Part shown: in pieces, positions 1-5,487 of the stretch
Layout: each line of letters opens with the position of its first letter
Numbering within the stretch: the stretch's first letter is position 1
NCBI GenBank assembly: GCA_023442905.1
Contig: JAEZWY010000129.1
Span: 1-18,027, forward strand
Reading direction: 5' to 3'
DNA length: 18,027 nucleotides
Origin: Bacillota bacterium
GTDB lineage: Bacteria; Bacillota; Bacilli; Lactobacillales; Aerococcaceae
Translations under genes and position numbers: made by a program
The notes under the pieces: model-generated
Seen by the model: the letters and a program-made list of their open reading frames with translations, nothing else
The model's database searches: none
What the model was told of the DNA's origin: nothing

Positions 1-380
1 ATAGTGCACAATTGCTGACATTTATCTTCATGATTGGCTTTTTAATTATCATTGCTGCAGTGGTGATTGGTATCTTTATTTACGTCTTAACCATTCAAAA
101 AATTGATGTATTCGGCGTGATGAAAGCCCAAGGTATTTCAACAGGCACAATTGGTCGTTCTGTGGTTGTACAAACCTTTATCCTTACATTAATAGGTCTA
201 GTATTAGGCGTTGCGGTGACCGTTTTGAGCATTTATTTCCTACCAGCTCAGGTGCCAACCCAAATCAATTGGCTATTCTTTATAGCAGTTGGCGGTTTGA
301 TTTTACTTTGTTCATTAATTGGTGCCTTATTCTCAGTGAAAACAATAGTGAACGTCGATCCAGCAAGAGCAATCGCCTAG
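1..380 (+). CDS. ABC transporter permease, FtsX/MacB type (3' part only)
   Basis: This is the C-terminal part of an FtsX-like ABC permease. The reading frame is open from the first base (frame starting at base 3), so the start lies upstream and the TTG at 12 is internal. Three hydrophobic segments are visible. Between the first two lies a short cytosolic stretch containing KIDVFGVMKAQG, the coupling-helix signature of MacB/HrtB-type exporters. The protein ends in VDPARAIA, the usual tail of this family ("VDP..AI"). The stop codon overlaps the Shine-Dalgarno site of the next gene, an ATPase of the matching type, so the two form one transporter. The substrate cannot be read from the sequence. 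The pair resembles HrtBA-like or antimicrobial-peptide/haem efflux systems of Lactobacillales, but that is only a family-level guess. Confidence 0.85.
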   Translation, partial: SAQLLTFIFMIGFLIIIAAVVIGIFIYVLTIQKIDVFGVMKAQGISTGTIGRSVVVQTFILTLIGLVLGVAVTVLSIYFLPAQVPTQINWLFFIAVGGLILLCSLIGALFSVKTIVNVDPARAIA

Positions 381-389
381 GAGGTCATT

Positions 390-1085
390 ATGAGTGTATT
401 AACAATTGAAAATGTACAGAAAAAATTTAAAGATGGGGATACGGAAATTGTGGCCCTTGAAGAAACGTCATTTACAGCAGAGAAAGGTGAATTTATTGCT
501 ATTATCGGGCCATCCGGTTCAGGAAAAAGTACCTTTTTAAGTATTGCTGCCGGCTTACAGGAACCGACACAAGGTAGGGTAATGATTAATGACAAACCTT
601 TTAGTGAAAAGAAAGAAAAAGAGCGGGCGCGCATTCGTTTTGATGAAGTAGGATTTATCTTACAAGCGTCAAACCTTATTCCATTCTTGAAAGTATCTGA
701 TCAATTGAAATTAGTCGATAAACTATCTAAAAAAGAGAAAAGCCAATTAGATTTATTAGAACTACTAGGTATTGAAAAATTAAAAAATAAATTTCCAGAG
801 CAAATATCTGGGGGGGAAAAGCAGCGTGTAGCAATTGCGCGCGCCTTATATAATAATCCTTCAATTATATTTGCCGACGAACCAACAGCAAGCCTAGACT
901 CTAAACGTGCAATGGATGTGGTGGATGTCTTGGCCAAAATGACCAAACAACAAAATAAAACAACTATCATGGTTACACACGATCTTCGTTTAATAGACCA
1001 ATGTGATAAAGTCTACGAAATGAATGATGGGGTCTTAACCTTAAGAGAAAATATTGATACGACTAAGGATGCACAGATGGTTTAA
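390..1085 (+). CDS. ABC transporter ATP-binding protein, MacB/LolD/HrtA-like
   Basis: This is a complete 231-residue ABC ATPase that would power the permease encoded just upstream. Walker A is GPSGSGKS (residues 40-47), the Q-loop Gln is near residue 92, the signature is SGGEKQ (140-145), Walker B is IIFADE (159-164) and the switch His is in MVTHD (near 197). The length and the QASNLIPFL region fit the exporter ATPases that partner FtsX-type permeases (LolD, MacB, HrtA). The start is an ATG with a strong AGGAGG at 379-384, which overlaps the permease stop codon, so the two genes are probably translationally coupled. Transcription would end at the hairpin at 1219-1256. The cargo is unknown. 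A haem-efflux role is possible, but nothing here proves it. Confidence 0.93.
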   Translation: MSVLTIENVQKKFKDGDTEIVALEETSFTAEKGEFIAIIGPSGSGKSTFLSIAAGLQEPTQGRVMINDKPFSEKKEKERARIRFDEVGFILQASNLIPFLKVSDQLKLVDKLSKKEKSQLDLLELLGIEKLKNKFPEQISGGEKQRVAIARALYNNPSIIFADEPTASLDSKRAMDVVDVLAKMTKQQNKTTIMVTHDLRLIDQCDKVYEMNDGVLTLRENIDTTKDAQMV

Positions 1086-1144
1086 AATGAAAGCATGATT
1101 AGATAGATGAAGTGTAAGAGAATAGATCAAGCCTAATAAGTAGT

Positions 1145-1173
1145 GGTAAATGCAATTTACCTAGTCCTTTTTT
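1145..1173 (+). terminator. Weak hairpin with T-run, possible first terminator
   Basis: A 6-bp stem GGTAAA/TTTACC (1145-1150 with 1156-1161) has a 5-nt loop. A six-T run follows at 1168-1173 after a 6-nt gap. The stem is short and the T-run is displaced, so it would be an inefficient terminator on its own. The better terminator lies 50 bp further on. Confidence 0.35.
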
Positions 1174-1218
1174 ATCCTCCTATCTCTTATCTTTAGCTGA
1201 CTTATAGTAATCTATTAG

Positions 1219-1256
1219 AAAAGGAGACAAACAACTTGTGTTTGCGCTCCTTTTTT
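1219..1256 (+). terminator. Rho-independent terminator of the ABC transporter operon
   Basis: AAAAGGAG (1219-1226) pairs with CTCCTTTT (1247-1254), and CAAACA (1228-1233) pairs with TGTTTG (1239-1244) across a small bulge and a 5-nt loop. The right arm runs directly into a six-T tract at 1251-1256. It is placed to end transcription of the ABC genes. Confidence 0.8.
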
Positions 1257-1259
1257 AAT

Positions 1260-1331
1260 GGCTCTTCGTCAAATCGGACTGATGAGAATAATTTCGGCTC
1301 TACAATATTTAGGACTGATGATTAAAATTAC
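1260..1331. repeat. Imperfect tandem 36-bp direct repeat
   Basis: Two units, 1260-1295 and 1296-1331, both begin GGCTCT and both carry GGACTGATGA at the same offset (1276-1285 and 1312-1321). By eye 25 of 36 positions match. There is no ORF across it. The GGCTCTTCGTCAAATCGGAC start looks to me like the end of an ISL3-family insertion sequence, which would make this a fossil IS scar, but I am recalling that similarity and have not checked it. Confidence 0.4.
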
Positions 1332-1377
1332 TTTATGTGGATACCTTACAAATTAAAGAGATAATATTCAAGTGTTA

Positions 1378-1424
1378 TGAAAAAATCCCTAGTTTACTTA
1401 TATTATTCAGTAAACTAAGGATTT
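1378..1424 (-). terminator. Rho-independent terminator of rpsN
   Basis: On the minus strand a stem of 6 + 9 bp with one mismatch forms. AAATCC at 1383-1388 pairs with 1419-1424, and TAGTTTACT at 1390-1398 pairs with 1409-1417, leaving a 10-nt loop. A T-run of about six follows on the minus strand (the A-run ending at 1385). It sits 30 bp past the rpsN stop codon. Confidence 0.8.
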
Positions 1425-1453
1425 CTTTGTCATATAAATATGCTATTAAAGTA

Positions 1454-1723
1454 TTAGAATGATGCTTTTTTTACACTAGGGATTTTTCCTTGGTGAGCTA
1501 ATTCTCTAAAGCGAATCCGACTTACGCCAAATTTACGCATAAAGCCATGTGGGCGACCATCAATTCTGTCTCGATTGTGTATACGGGTAGGTGAGGCATT
1601 ACGTGGTAATTTGCTTAAACCTTCATAATCACCTACTGCTTTTAACGCTTCACGTTTTTCTCTATATTTTTCTACGGTTGCTAGTTGTTTTTGTGCTTTC
1701 GTAATCTTTGATTTCTTAGCCAT
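1454..1723 (-). CDS. rpsN: 30S ribosomal protein S14, zinc-independent (C-) form
   Basis: This is an 89-residue S14 homologue that binds 16S rRNA in the head of the small subunit. It starts MAKKSKITKAQKQ and contains the S14 core NRDRIDGRPHGFMRKFG and RIRFRELAHQG. There is no CxxC pair, so it is the long, cysteine-free C- form (B. subtilis YhzA / RpsN2) and not the 61-residue zinc-ribbon form. In Firmicutes the C- form is typically repressed by Zur and replaces the zinc form when zinc is scarce. That fits here: its promoter overlaps a perfect Zur box (1793-1813). The Shine-Dalgarno site is AAAGGA on the minus strand (1731-1736), 7 nt before the ATG. It stands alone rather than in a ribosomal operon and has its own terminator. 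Confidence 0.96.
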   Translation of the reverse strand: MAKKSKITKAQKQLATVEKYREKREALKAVGDYEGLSKLPRNASPTRIHNRDRIDGRPHGFMRKFGVSRIRFRELAHQGKIPSVKKASF

Positions 1724-1748
1724 AAATAAATCCTTTCTGTATCATGTG

Positions 1749-1777
1749 TTGACAAATATTGTAAAAATAGTTAATAT
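1749..1777 (+). promoter_or_regulatory. Sigma-A promoter of the 34-residue ORF
   Basis: A consensus -35 TTGACA (1749-1754) and a -10 TAATAT (1772-1777) are separated by exactly 17 bp. Transcription would start near 1784 and read into the small ORF at 1855. The Zur box would then lie at about +9 to +29, where a bound repressor would block the start or early elongation. Confidence 0.7.
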
Positions 1778-1792
1778 GAAATCCTAATATGT

Positions 1793-1813
1793 AAATCGTA
1801 ATCATTACGATTT
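1793..1813. promoter_or_regulatory. Zur box (zinc uptake regulator operator)
   Basis: This is a perfect 21-bp palindrome (10-1-10, centre C1803) with the core TCGTAATCATTACGA. That is the 7-1-7 Zur consensus of Bacillus-type Firmicutes. The CG/CG bases at the outer positions set it apart from Fur (TGATAAT) and PerR (TTATAAT) boxes. It overlaps the -10 region of the rpsN promoter and lies just downstream of the promoter of the small ORF, so one repressor dimer pair could control both genes. Confidence 0.92.
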
Positions 1814-1838
1814 TAACTACTTACTATTAAAAAGTCAA
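1810..1838 (-). promoter_or_regulatory. Sigma-A promoter of rpsN
   Basis: Read on the minus strand, the -35 is TTGACT (1838-1833) and the -10 is TAAAAT (1815-1810) with a 17-bp spacer. Transcription would start near 1803, inside the Zur box, which overlaps the -10. This is the classic position for repression by occlusion. The leader to rpsN would be about 80 nt. Confidence 0.75.
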
Positions 1839-1854
1839 GGAGGAAGGAAGTATC

Positions 1855-1959
1855 ATGGCAGAAAAAATGGATTTAGCAAGCGCTCGTCGTCGAATGAAAA
1901 GCCCAAACCGTAAAACACGCCAACGGGCACAAAAAGTGATTAAGGCTTTAAAGAAATAA
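1855..1959 (+). CDS. Zur-controlled 34-residue basic protein (putative metal homeostasis peptide)
   Basis: This is a short ORF of 34 codons plus stop. It has a strong Shine-Dalgarno AAGGAGGAAGG (from 1837) before its ATG, its own promoter (1749-1777), a Zur box and its own terminator (1966-2012), so it is very likely a real gene. The product starts MAEKMDLASARRRMKSPNR. It has 13 Lys/Arg and only 2 acidic residues, with no Cys, no His and no hydrophobic segment. It cannot be a membrane protein and has no obvious zinc ligands. The length and KSPN-R pattern recall a tiny Lactobacillales family that I remember as 'putative metal homeostasis protein'; I could not verify that. A ribosome- or RNA-binding role in zinc shortage is an alternative, suggested by its composition and by rpsN sharing its control region. 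Confidence 0.85.
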   Translation: MAEKMDLASARRRMKSPNRKTRQRAQKVIKALKK

Positions 1960-1965
1960 AAAATA

Positions 1966-2012
1966 GCGAAAGAGTTGATTGGTGTGAAAATCTAATCAAC
2001 TCTTTCGCTTTT
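1966..2012 (+). terminator. Bidirectional rho-independent terminator
   Basis: A perfect 15-bp stem, GCGAAAGAGTTGATT (1966-1980) with its complement at 1994-2008, has a 13-nt loop. Four Ts follow on the plus strand (2009-2012). On the minus strand the stem is followed by CTATTTTTT. It ends the small plus-strand ORF 6 bp after its stop and also serves the convergent regulator gene ending at 2023. Confidence 0.9.
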
Positions 2013-2022
2013 ATCATACAAT

Positions 2023-3534
2023 TTATTCTTCTAGTTTCATTTGTTTCTTAAATTCTTGATAACGTATGTGGGCAATAACCGTTTCTAATGACTGGAAATT
2101 ATATTGGTAGGACTCACTTGTAATGGTATAAATTTCCTTACCTGGGATAGGTGGTATAGAGAATGAGCTACAGATAATATCATAAGGACTTTCTGCAAGT
2201 AATTTTTCAGAGATATCGTAATGGTCCCAAGTCGAAACATTTACTCTTGAACCAAAAACAGTTTTGATGTTATCGGCAGCTTGCTTAGAACCTTCCCAGG
2301 TGATTTCACCTAATACTACGATATTTACTGGAGGTACTTTATTGGCTAAGTTAATAAATAAATCTTCCCAATAATTTAGTACAGAATAGACAATCGCGTA
2401 AAGGAGATTTGGATTGTAGTCGTCTCCTAAAATCAATTTACAATAGCCACGCATGCCCTCAAATACAGCATCATAGAATGCAGGATAGTAATTGTAATTA
2501 CGAATTTTTTGATAATATTCCCAGTATAAATTTCGTAAAATGAATGGCTGAACGGTTACTTGATTTTCAATTAAGACAATATTATATAATTCCAACAATA
2601 ATGCTTCGCGATTAGGTAAGGGAATCTTAAACTGTTCAATCAAACTATCAAGAGTATCTTCAAGATAAGTTAAAATTTCCTGTATGTGTGGATCAGAGTC
2701 TCTAAGTGCTTCTATTTCTGCAAAATCATACTTAAAATCTTGTTTAATATATAAACCTAAAATTTGTTCAATATATTCTTCATCTAAGTTTAAATCAAAT
2801 TTTTTATTCAATTCGTCTAAATCAAAATCGTACATATCTACCGCTTCGGCTAAAGAGGCTTGTAATCGTGTAATTGTTAAATTATGTTTATGACCGTATT
2901 GATAACGAATTTCATTTACAATTACACTGATAGATAGGCTATGTAAACTATAAACATCTAATTTATACGGTGTATAAGAAACCATATGCATAACTAATTC
3001 TTGATAAAAGGTGCGATCATGATCAGGAAATGGCCAGTGTAAGATATCAGAGGATTCTATAAAGAAGCGTTGCATAAATACGCGTATGTTCAGTTCATCC
3101 CCAGTAAATTGATAAGGGTATGAGTCGATTGAAAAGCCATAATTCTTAGTGAGCACTTCATTAATTCTTAAAATAGATCGATAGGTCGTCGATTCAGATA
3201 CATAAAGGAAGTTTGAGAGTTCATTTAGAGTCGCTTTATCGTGAAAGAAAATATAACGAATAATAGCAAAATATACATTTGATTCATAGATTTTATAATA
3301 AATTCTGTCAATCGAAGCGTTGTTTTTGTATTTAATACCATATAAATCGTCTACTTTAAAAATATCTATGAAGTCATAATTAGCATTAATATTACGAATG
3401 GTCTCCATTACCATACGGTTATTAATATTAGCGTAAGACGCAATATTTTTCACTTGTTGTGGCGTACCAATATGAGTCAAAAATTCTAACACATCAATTT
3501 CTCGTCTTTGTTTATCTGTCAATAGTTTTCGCAT
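2023..3534 (-). CDS. Mga/AtxA-family transcriptional regulator
   Basis: This 503-residue cytosolic protein has the architecture and size of the Mga family of virulence and carbohydrate regulators. An N-terminal Mga-type helix-turn-helix spans about residues 10-70. A second HTH covers about 88-150, with the recognition region around TLNELSNFLYVSESTTYRS (102-120). A PRD-like helical region follows at about 160-395, and an EIIB-like alpha/beta domain at about 400-460 begins NIVVLGEITWEGS. Such regulators can be phosphorylated by the PTS on PRD histidines, but the conserved positions cannot be assigned here by eye. The ATG is preceded only by a weak AGAAG at 8 nt. A better AAAGGAG lies 30 nt upstream, but no start codon lies in frame next to it. 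The targets are not evident. It stands alone, and the neighbouring plus-strand genes have promoters of their own. Confidence 0.85.
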   Translation of the reverse strand: MRKLLTDKQRREIDVLEFLTHIGTPQQVKNIASYANINNRMVMETIRNINANYDFIDIFKVDDLYGIKYKNNASIDRIYYKIYESNVYFAIIRYIFFHDKATLNELSNFLYVSESTTYRSILRINEVLTKNYGFSIDSYPYQFTGDELNIRVFMQRFFIESSDILHWPFPDHDRTFYQELVMHMVSYTPYKLDVYSLHSLSISVIVNEIRYQYGHKHNLTITRLQASLAEAVDMYDFDLDELNKKFDLNLDEEYIEQILGLYIKQDFKYDFAEIEALRDSDPHIQEILTYLEDTLDSLIEQFKIPLPNREALLLELYNIVLIENQVTVQPFILRNLYWEYYQKIRNYNYYPAFYDAVFEGMRGYCKLILGDDYNPNLLYAIVYSVLNYWEDLFINLANKVPPVNIVVLGEITWEGSKQAADNIKTVFGSRVNVSTWDHYDISEKLLAESPYDIICSSFSIPPIPGKEIYTITSESYQYNFQSLETVIAHIRYQEFKKQMKLEE

Positions 3535-3869
3535 ATGTACAACTTCTAAATTAGAATTAGAAAACTCCTTTCTGCAAATATAACACCTTTATATAATATA
3601 ATGAATTGTGGTTAAAGGCTAGTTTCTCACTTTAAAAATTGCAATATTAATAAAAATAAATTTTAATAGCAAAAATAAGTAATGTTAGGAAACAAATATT
3701 GTATTTTGAAATTTGATTGTATAAATATACACTAGCTTAATTTTCACTCAATTTCGTTTTTATATAATTAATCTGATTTTAAATAATATGGTTATTCGGG
3801 CTCTCATACCCGCTAATGAAATTCAAAAATTTGCTATAATAAAGCTATGAACTTTAAAGGAGCCATCTC
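3535..3869. other. AT-rich divergent intergenic region
   Basis: This 335-bp region, very AT-rich, separates the divergent Mga-like gene and the alkyltransferase-like gene. I see no coding frame. It should hold both promoters. A clear extended -10 for the plus-strand gene is at 3832-3840. For the minus strand the best guess is TTTAAC-17 bp-TATAAA, read leftward from about 3616 to 3588, which is weak. No regulator binding site could be identified. Confidence 0.6.
3832..3840 (+). promoter_or_regulatory. Extended -10 promoter of the alkyltransferase-like gene
   Basis: TGC followed by TATAAT (3832-3840) is an extended -10 element. There is no good -35 at 17 bp (GCTAAT). The predicted start near 3847 gives a leader of about 23 nt containing the AAAGGAG ribosome binding site before the ATG at 3870. 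Confidence 0.6.
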
Positions 3870-4343
3870 ATGTTATACAAATATACTTACCCCTCCAAAT
3901 TAGGGAAAATTACACTACTAGCCAACGACCATGGATTATTAGGTGCATGGTTTGAGGGTCAAACCAATTTTGGTGGTCTATTTGATCTCGAAAGAGCGAC
4001 TGATCAACAATCAATGATAATTGATAAAGTTGTTAAATGGTTAGATGCATACTTTGCCAAGCAACCACTTGAAACAATCGATTTTCAATTAATGCCTCAA
4101 GGGACGGCCTTCCAGCAGGATGTTTGGTTGGAATTACAAAAAATTCCCTATGGACAAACTATTTCTTTAGAGGAACTAGAAAAAAGAATTTCAGCTCGTC
4201 AAACAAAAGGTGGTGGAGCAGTAAATGCTTTAATTGGCGCAATAAGGAGCAATCCAATAGCTATTATAATTCCAAGTCATCGTGTACTAATTTCTGGAAT
4301 CGAATCTCCAATTAAAGAAGCTCTCTTAACAAATGAACTGTAA
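3870..4343 (+). CDS. Ogt/MGMT-like protein lacking the catalytic cysteine
   Basis: This 157-residue homologue of O6-alkylguanine-DNA alkyltransferase (Ogt) keeps the two-domain layout. An N-terminal ribonuclease-H-like domain covers about residues 1-75. The C-terminal winged-helix domain opens GTAFQQDVWLELQKIPYGQT (78-97). The active site, normally PCHRV, reads PSHRV (135-139), so the methyl-accepting Cys is Ser136 (codon AGT, one base from TGT). The arginine finger of the RAVG motif is also gone (GGGAVNA, 114-120), and the usual LTGYAGG loop after the active site is shortened. Suicide methyl transfer is therefore not expected. Possible roles are an alkyltransferase-like (ATL) damage-recognition protein, as in proteins with PWHR or PAHR, or a decaying gene. 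The intact ORF with a good Shine-Dalgarno AAAGGAG argues for expression. Confidence 0.8.
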   Translation: MLYKYTYPSKLGKITLLANDHGLLGAWFEGQTNFGGLFDLERATDQQSMIIDKVVKWLDAYFAKQPLETIDFQLMPQGTAFQQDVWLELQKIPYGQTISLEELEKRISARQTKGGGAVNALIGAIRSNPIAIIIPSHRVLISGIESPIKEALLTNEL

Positions 4344-4532
4344 TCTAAAAGAGAAGCATGTAAACCGACCAAATTGCTACCAATATTAATGCTTTAGTCA
4401 AAAGTATTGGAAAGTATTTATAAGGGTTGGTTGATATGCTTTTTATTTCTATATGACGTTTTAAGATATATCTAGTCTCAAAATAAGGATATTCTTTTTG
4501 AAAAAGATTAGCTACCATTCTATCTACAAGGA

Positions 4533-4561
4533 TTAAATTTATATTAGTAGAAAACTATAAT
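4533..4561 (+). promoter_or_regulatory. Possible promoter of the BLIP-like membrane protein gene
   Basis: A consensus -10 TATAAT (4556-4561) has a weak TTAAAT (4533-4538) 17 bp upstream. It lies 57 bp before the chosen ATG at 4618. The upstream extension starting at the ATG at 4567 would begin almost at the transcription start, which favours the later start codon. Confidence 0.45.
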
Positions 4562-4617
4562 ATGATATGATTATAAAAAGTTGTTGGCATATTCTAGAGG
4601 AGATAGAGGTATCGAAA

Positions 4618-5370
4618 ATGAAGAATGAGCATGAAAATAATTCAGATATGAAACGAAACAGAATATTTTTAATTGTTGGAGTCATTGTGATAATGATATT
4701 ATTACTCGTATTTTCTTGGCAAAGTAGAGATACAAATAATGATTCAGATAATCAAAATAATGCTAATGAATCATCCAGCTTAGAAGAATCAACAAATGAA
4801 TCAGCTAGTACGTCAGAAGAGGTTGATACAAATGAACTTACAGGAACAGGCGAAGATGTCACATCACCATTGTTAATAGACAACTTTATGGGCACCTTTG
4901 AAGGATTTCCTGTAGGTGAAATAGCAAATGATGATATGGGTGGCTCAAGTAAAGAAGAATGGGTTGAAGTATTTGGAGAGCCATCACGTGCAGCTTATAA
5001 TGAGGACAATCAAGAAGTCGTTGTTTATACATGGACAAATCCCGTTCAAGAAGCAGAAAATTCAGTCTTAACGGTGAGATTTATTGATGATATGGCGGTT
5101 TCAAAAAGTGTTATTGGCTTGTCTTCAGAAGGGACAGATATTGCGAATACCAGCGTCTTTGAAAGAATTTCTTTAGAAGGTAATTATAATTATAGACTGT
5201 CTAAACAGGACTTAGGCCAGCCAGATGGTATTACAGAAAGTAAAACTGATGGGAAAAATATTCGTACCGTATCATGGATTGCGAAATCAGGGGACGGTCA
5301 AGGAGCAAACATGACTATTATTTTTGAAGATGGTATAGCTGTTGAAAAATCTGATAGCGGCTTAATGTAA
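4618..5370 (+). CDS. Membrane-anchored protein with two BLIP/SmpA-like repeats (DUF3862-like)
   Basis: A 250-residue protein has a short charged N-terminus, one membrane helix (about residues 16-34), a Ser/Glu/Asn-rich linker (38-80) and an extracellular part. That part consists of two similar alpha/beta modules (about 111-168 and 180-248). The first has EEWVEVFGEP then VYTWTN and LTVRF. The second has LSKQDLGQP then VSWIA and MTIIF. This 'helix, xxxGxP turn, then W-containing sheet' pattern is that of the BLIP/SmpA fold found in DUF3862-type lipoproteins. There is no lipobox cysteine, so it is anchored by an uncleaved helix. I chose the ATG at 4618 because AGAGGT and AGAGGAG lie just upstream. 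An in-frame ATG at 4567 would add 17 residues with no ribosome site. The function is unknown. Confidence 0.8.
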   Translation: MKNEHENNSDMKRNRIFLIVGVIVIMILLLVFSWQSRDTNNDSDNQNNANESSSLEESTNESASTSEEVDTNELTGTGEDVTSPLLIDNFMGTFEGFPVGEIANDDMGGSSKEEWVEVFGEPSRAAYNEDNQEVVVYTWTNPVQEAENSVLTVRFIDDMAVSKSVIGLSSEGTDIANTSVFERISLEGNYNYRLSKQDLGQPDGITESKTDGKNIRTVSWIAKSGDGQGANMTIIFEDGIAVEKSDSGLM

Positions 5371-5438
5371 AACCGACATTTTGACTCGATATCTTTAATG
5401 ATAACGTATTGCATGTTAATATATTTAAGATAAATAAA

Positions 5439-5454
5439 TACTATTTAAATAGTA
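5439..5454. promoter_or_regulatory. 16-bp perfect palindrome upstream of the sugar kinase, possible operator
   Basis: TACTATTTAAATAGTA is a perfect inverted repeat. It sits about 33 bp before the kinase ATG and just downstream of a possible weak promoter (TTGCAT at 5409-5414, TAAATA at 5431-5436, 16-bp spacer). The position suits a repressor site. Such AT-rich palindromes also arise by chance, so this is tentative. Confidence 0.35.
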
Positions 5455-5487
5455 ATACATGAAATAATGTACACCTAGGAGGAAGTA

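Larger units (their letters stand above)
1086..1453. other. Intergenic region without a gene, between two convergent units
   Basis: This 368-bp gap lies between the ABC ATPase and the end of the minus-strand rpsN gene. I see no credible coding frame in it. It holds two plus-strand hairpins (1145-1173 and 1219-1256), the imperfect tandem repeat at 1260-1331 and the minus-strand terminator of rpsN (1378-1424). Confidence 0.7.

Noticed and set aside
377..970. Minus-strand open frames at 377-634 and 701-970
   Set aside because: They lie opposite the ABC ATPase, whose motifs are complete, have no ribosome sites and encode no recognisable protein.
1793..1813. Fur, PerR or AdcR box instead of Zur
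   Set aside because: The outer bases TCG/CGA match Zur. Fur would read TGATAAT, PerR TTATAAT, and the AdcR pattern TTAAC-GTTAA is absent.
4344..4566. Terminator after the Ogt-like gene (AAGCAT ... ATGCTT)
   Set aside because: The arms are only 6 bp with a loop of about 28 nt and no proper T-run follows.
4567..4617. N-terminal extension of the BLIP-like membrane protein from the ATG at 4567
   Set aside because: It has no ribosome site and begins almost at the predicted transcription start. The ATG at 4618 has AGAGGAG/AGAGGT in front of it.
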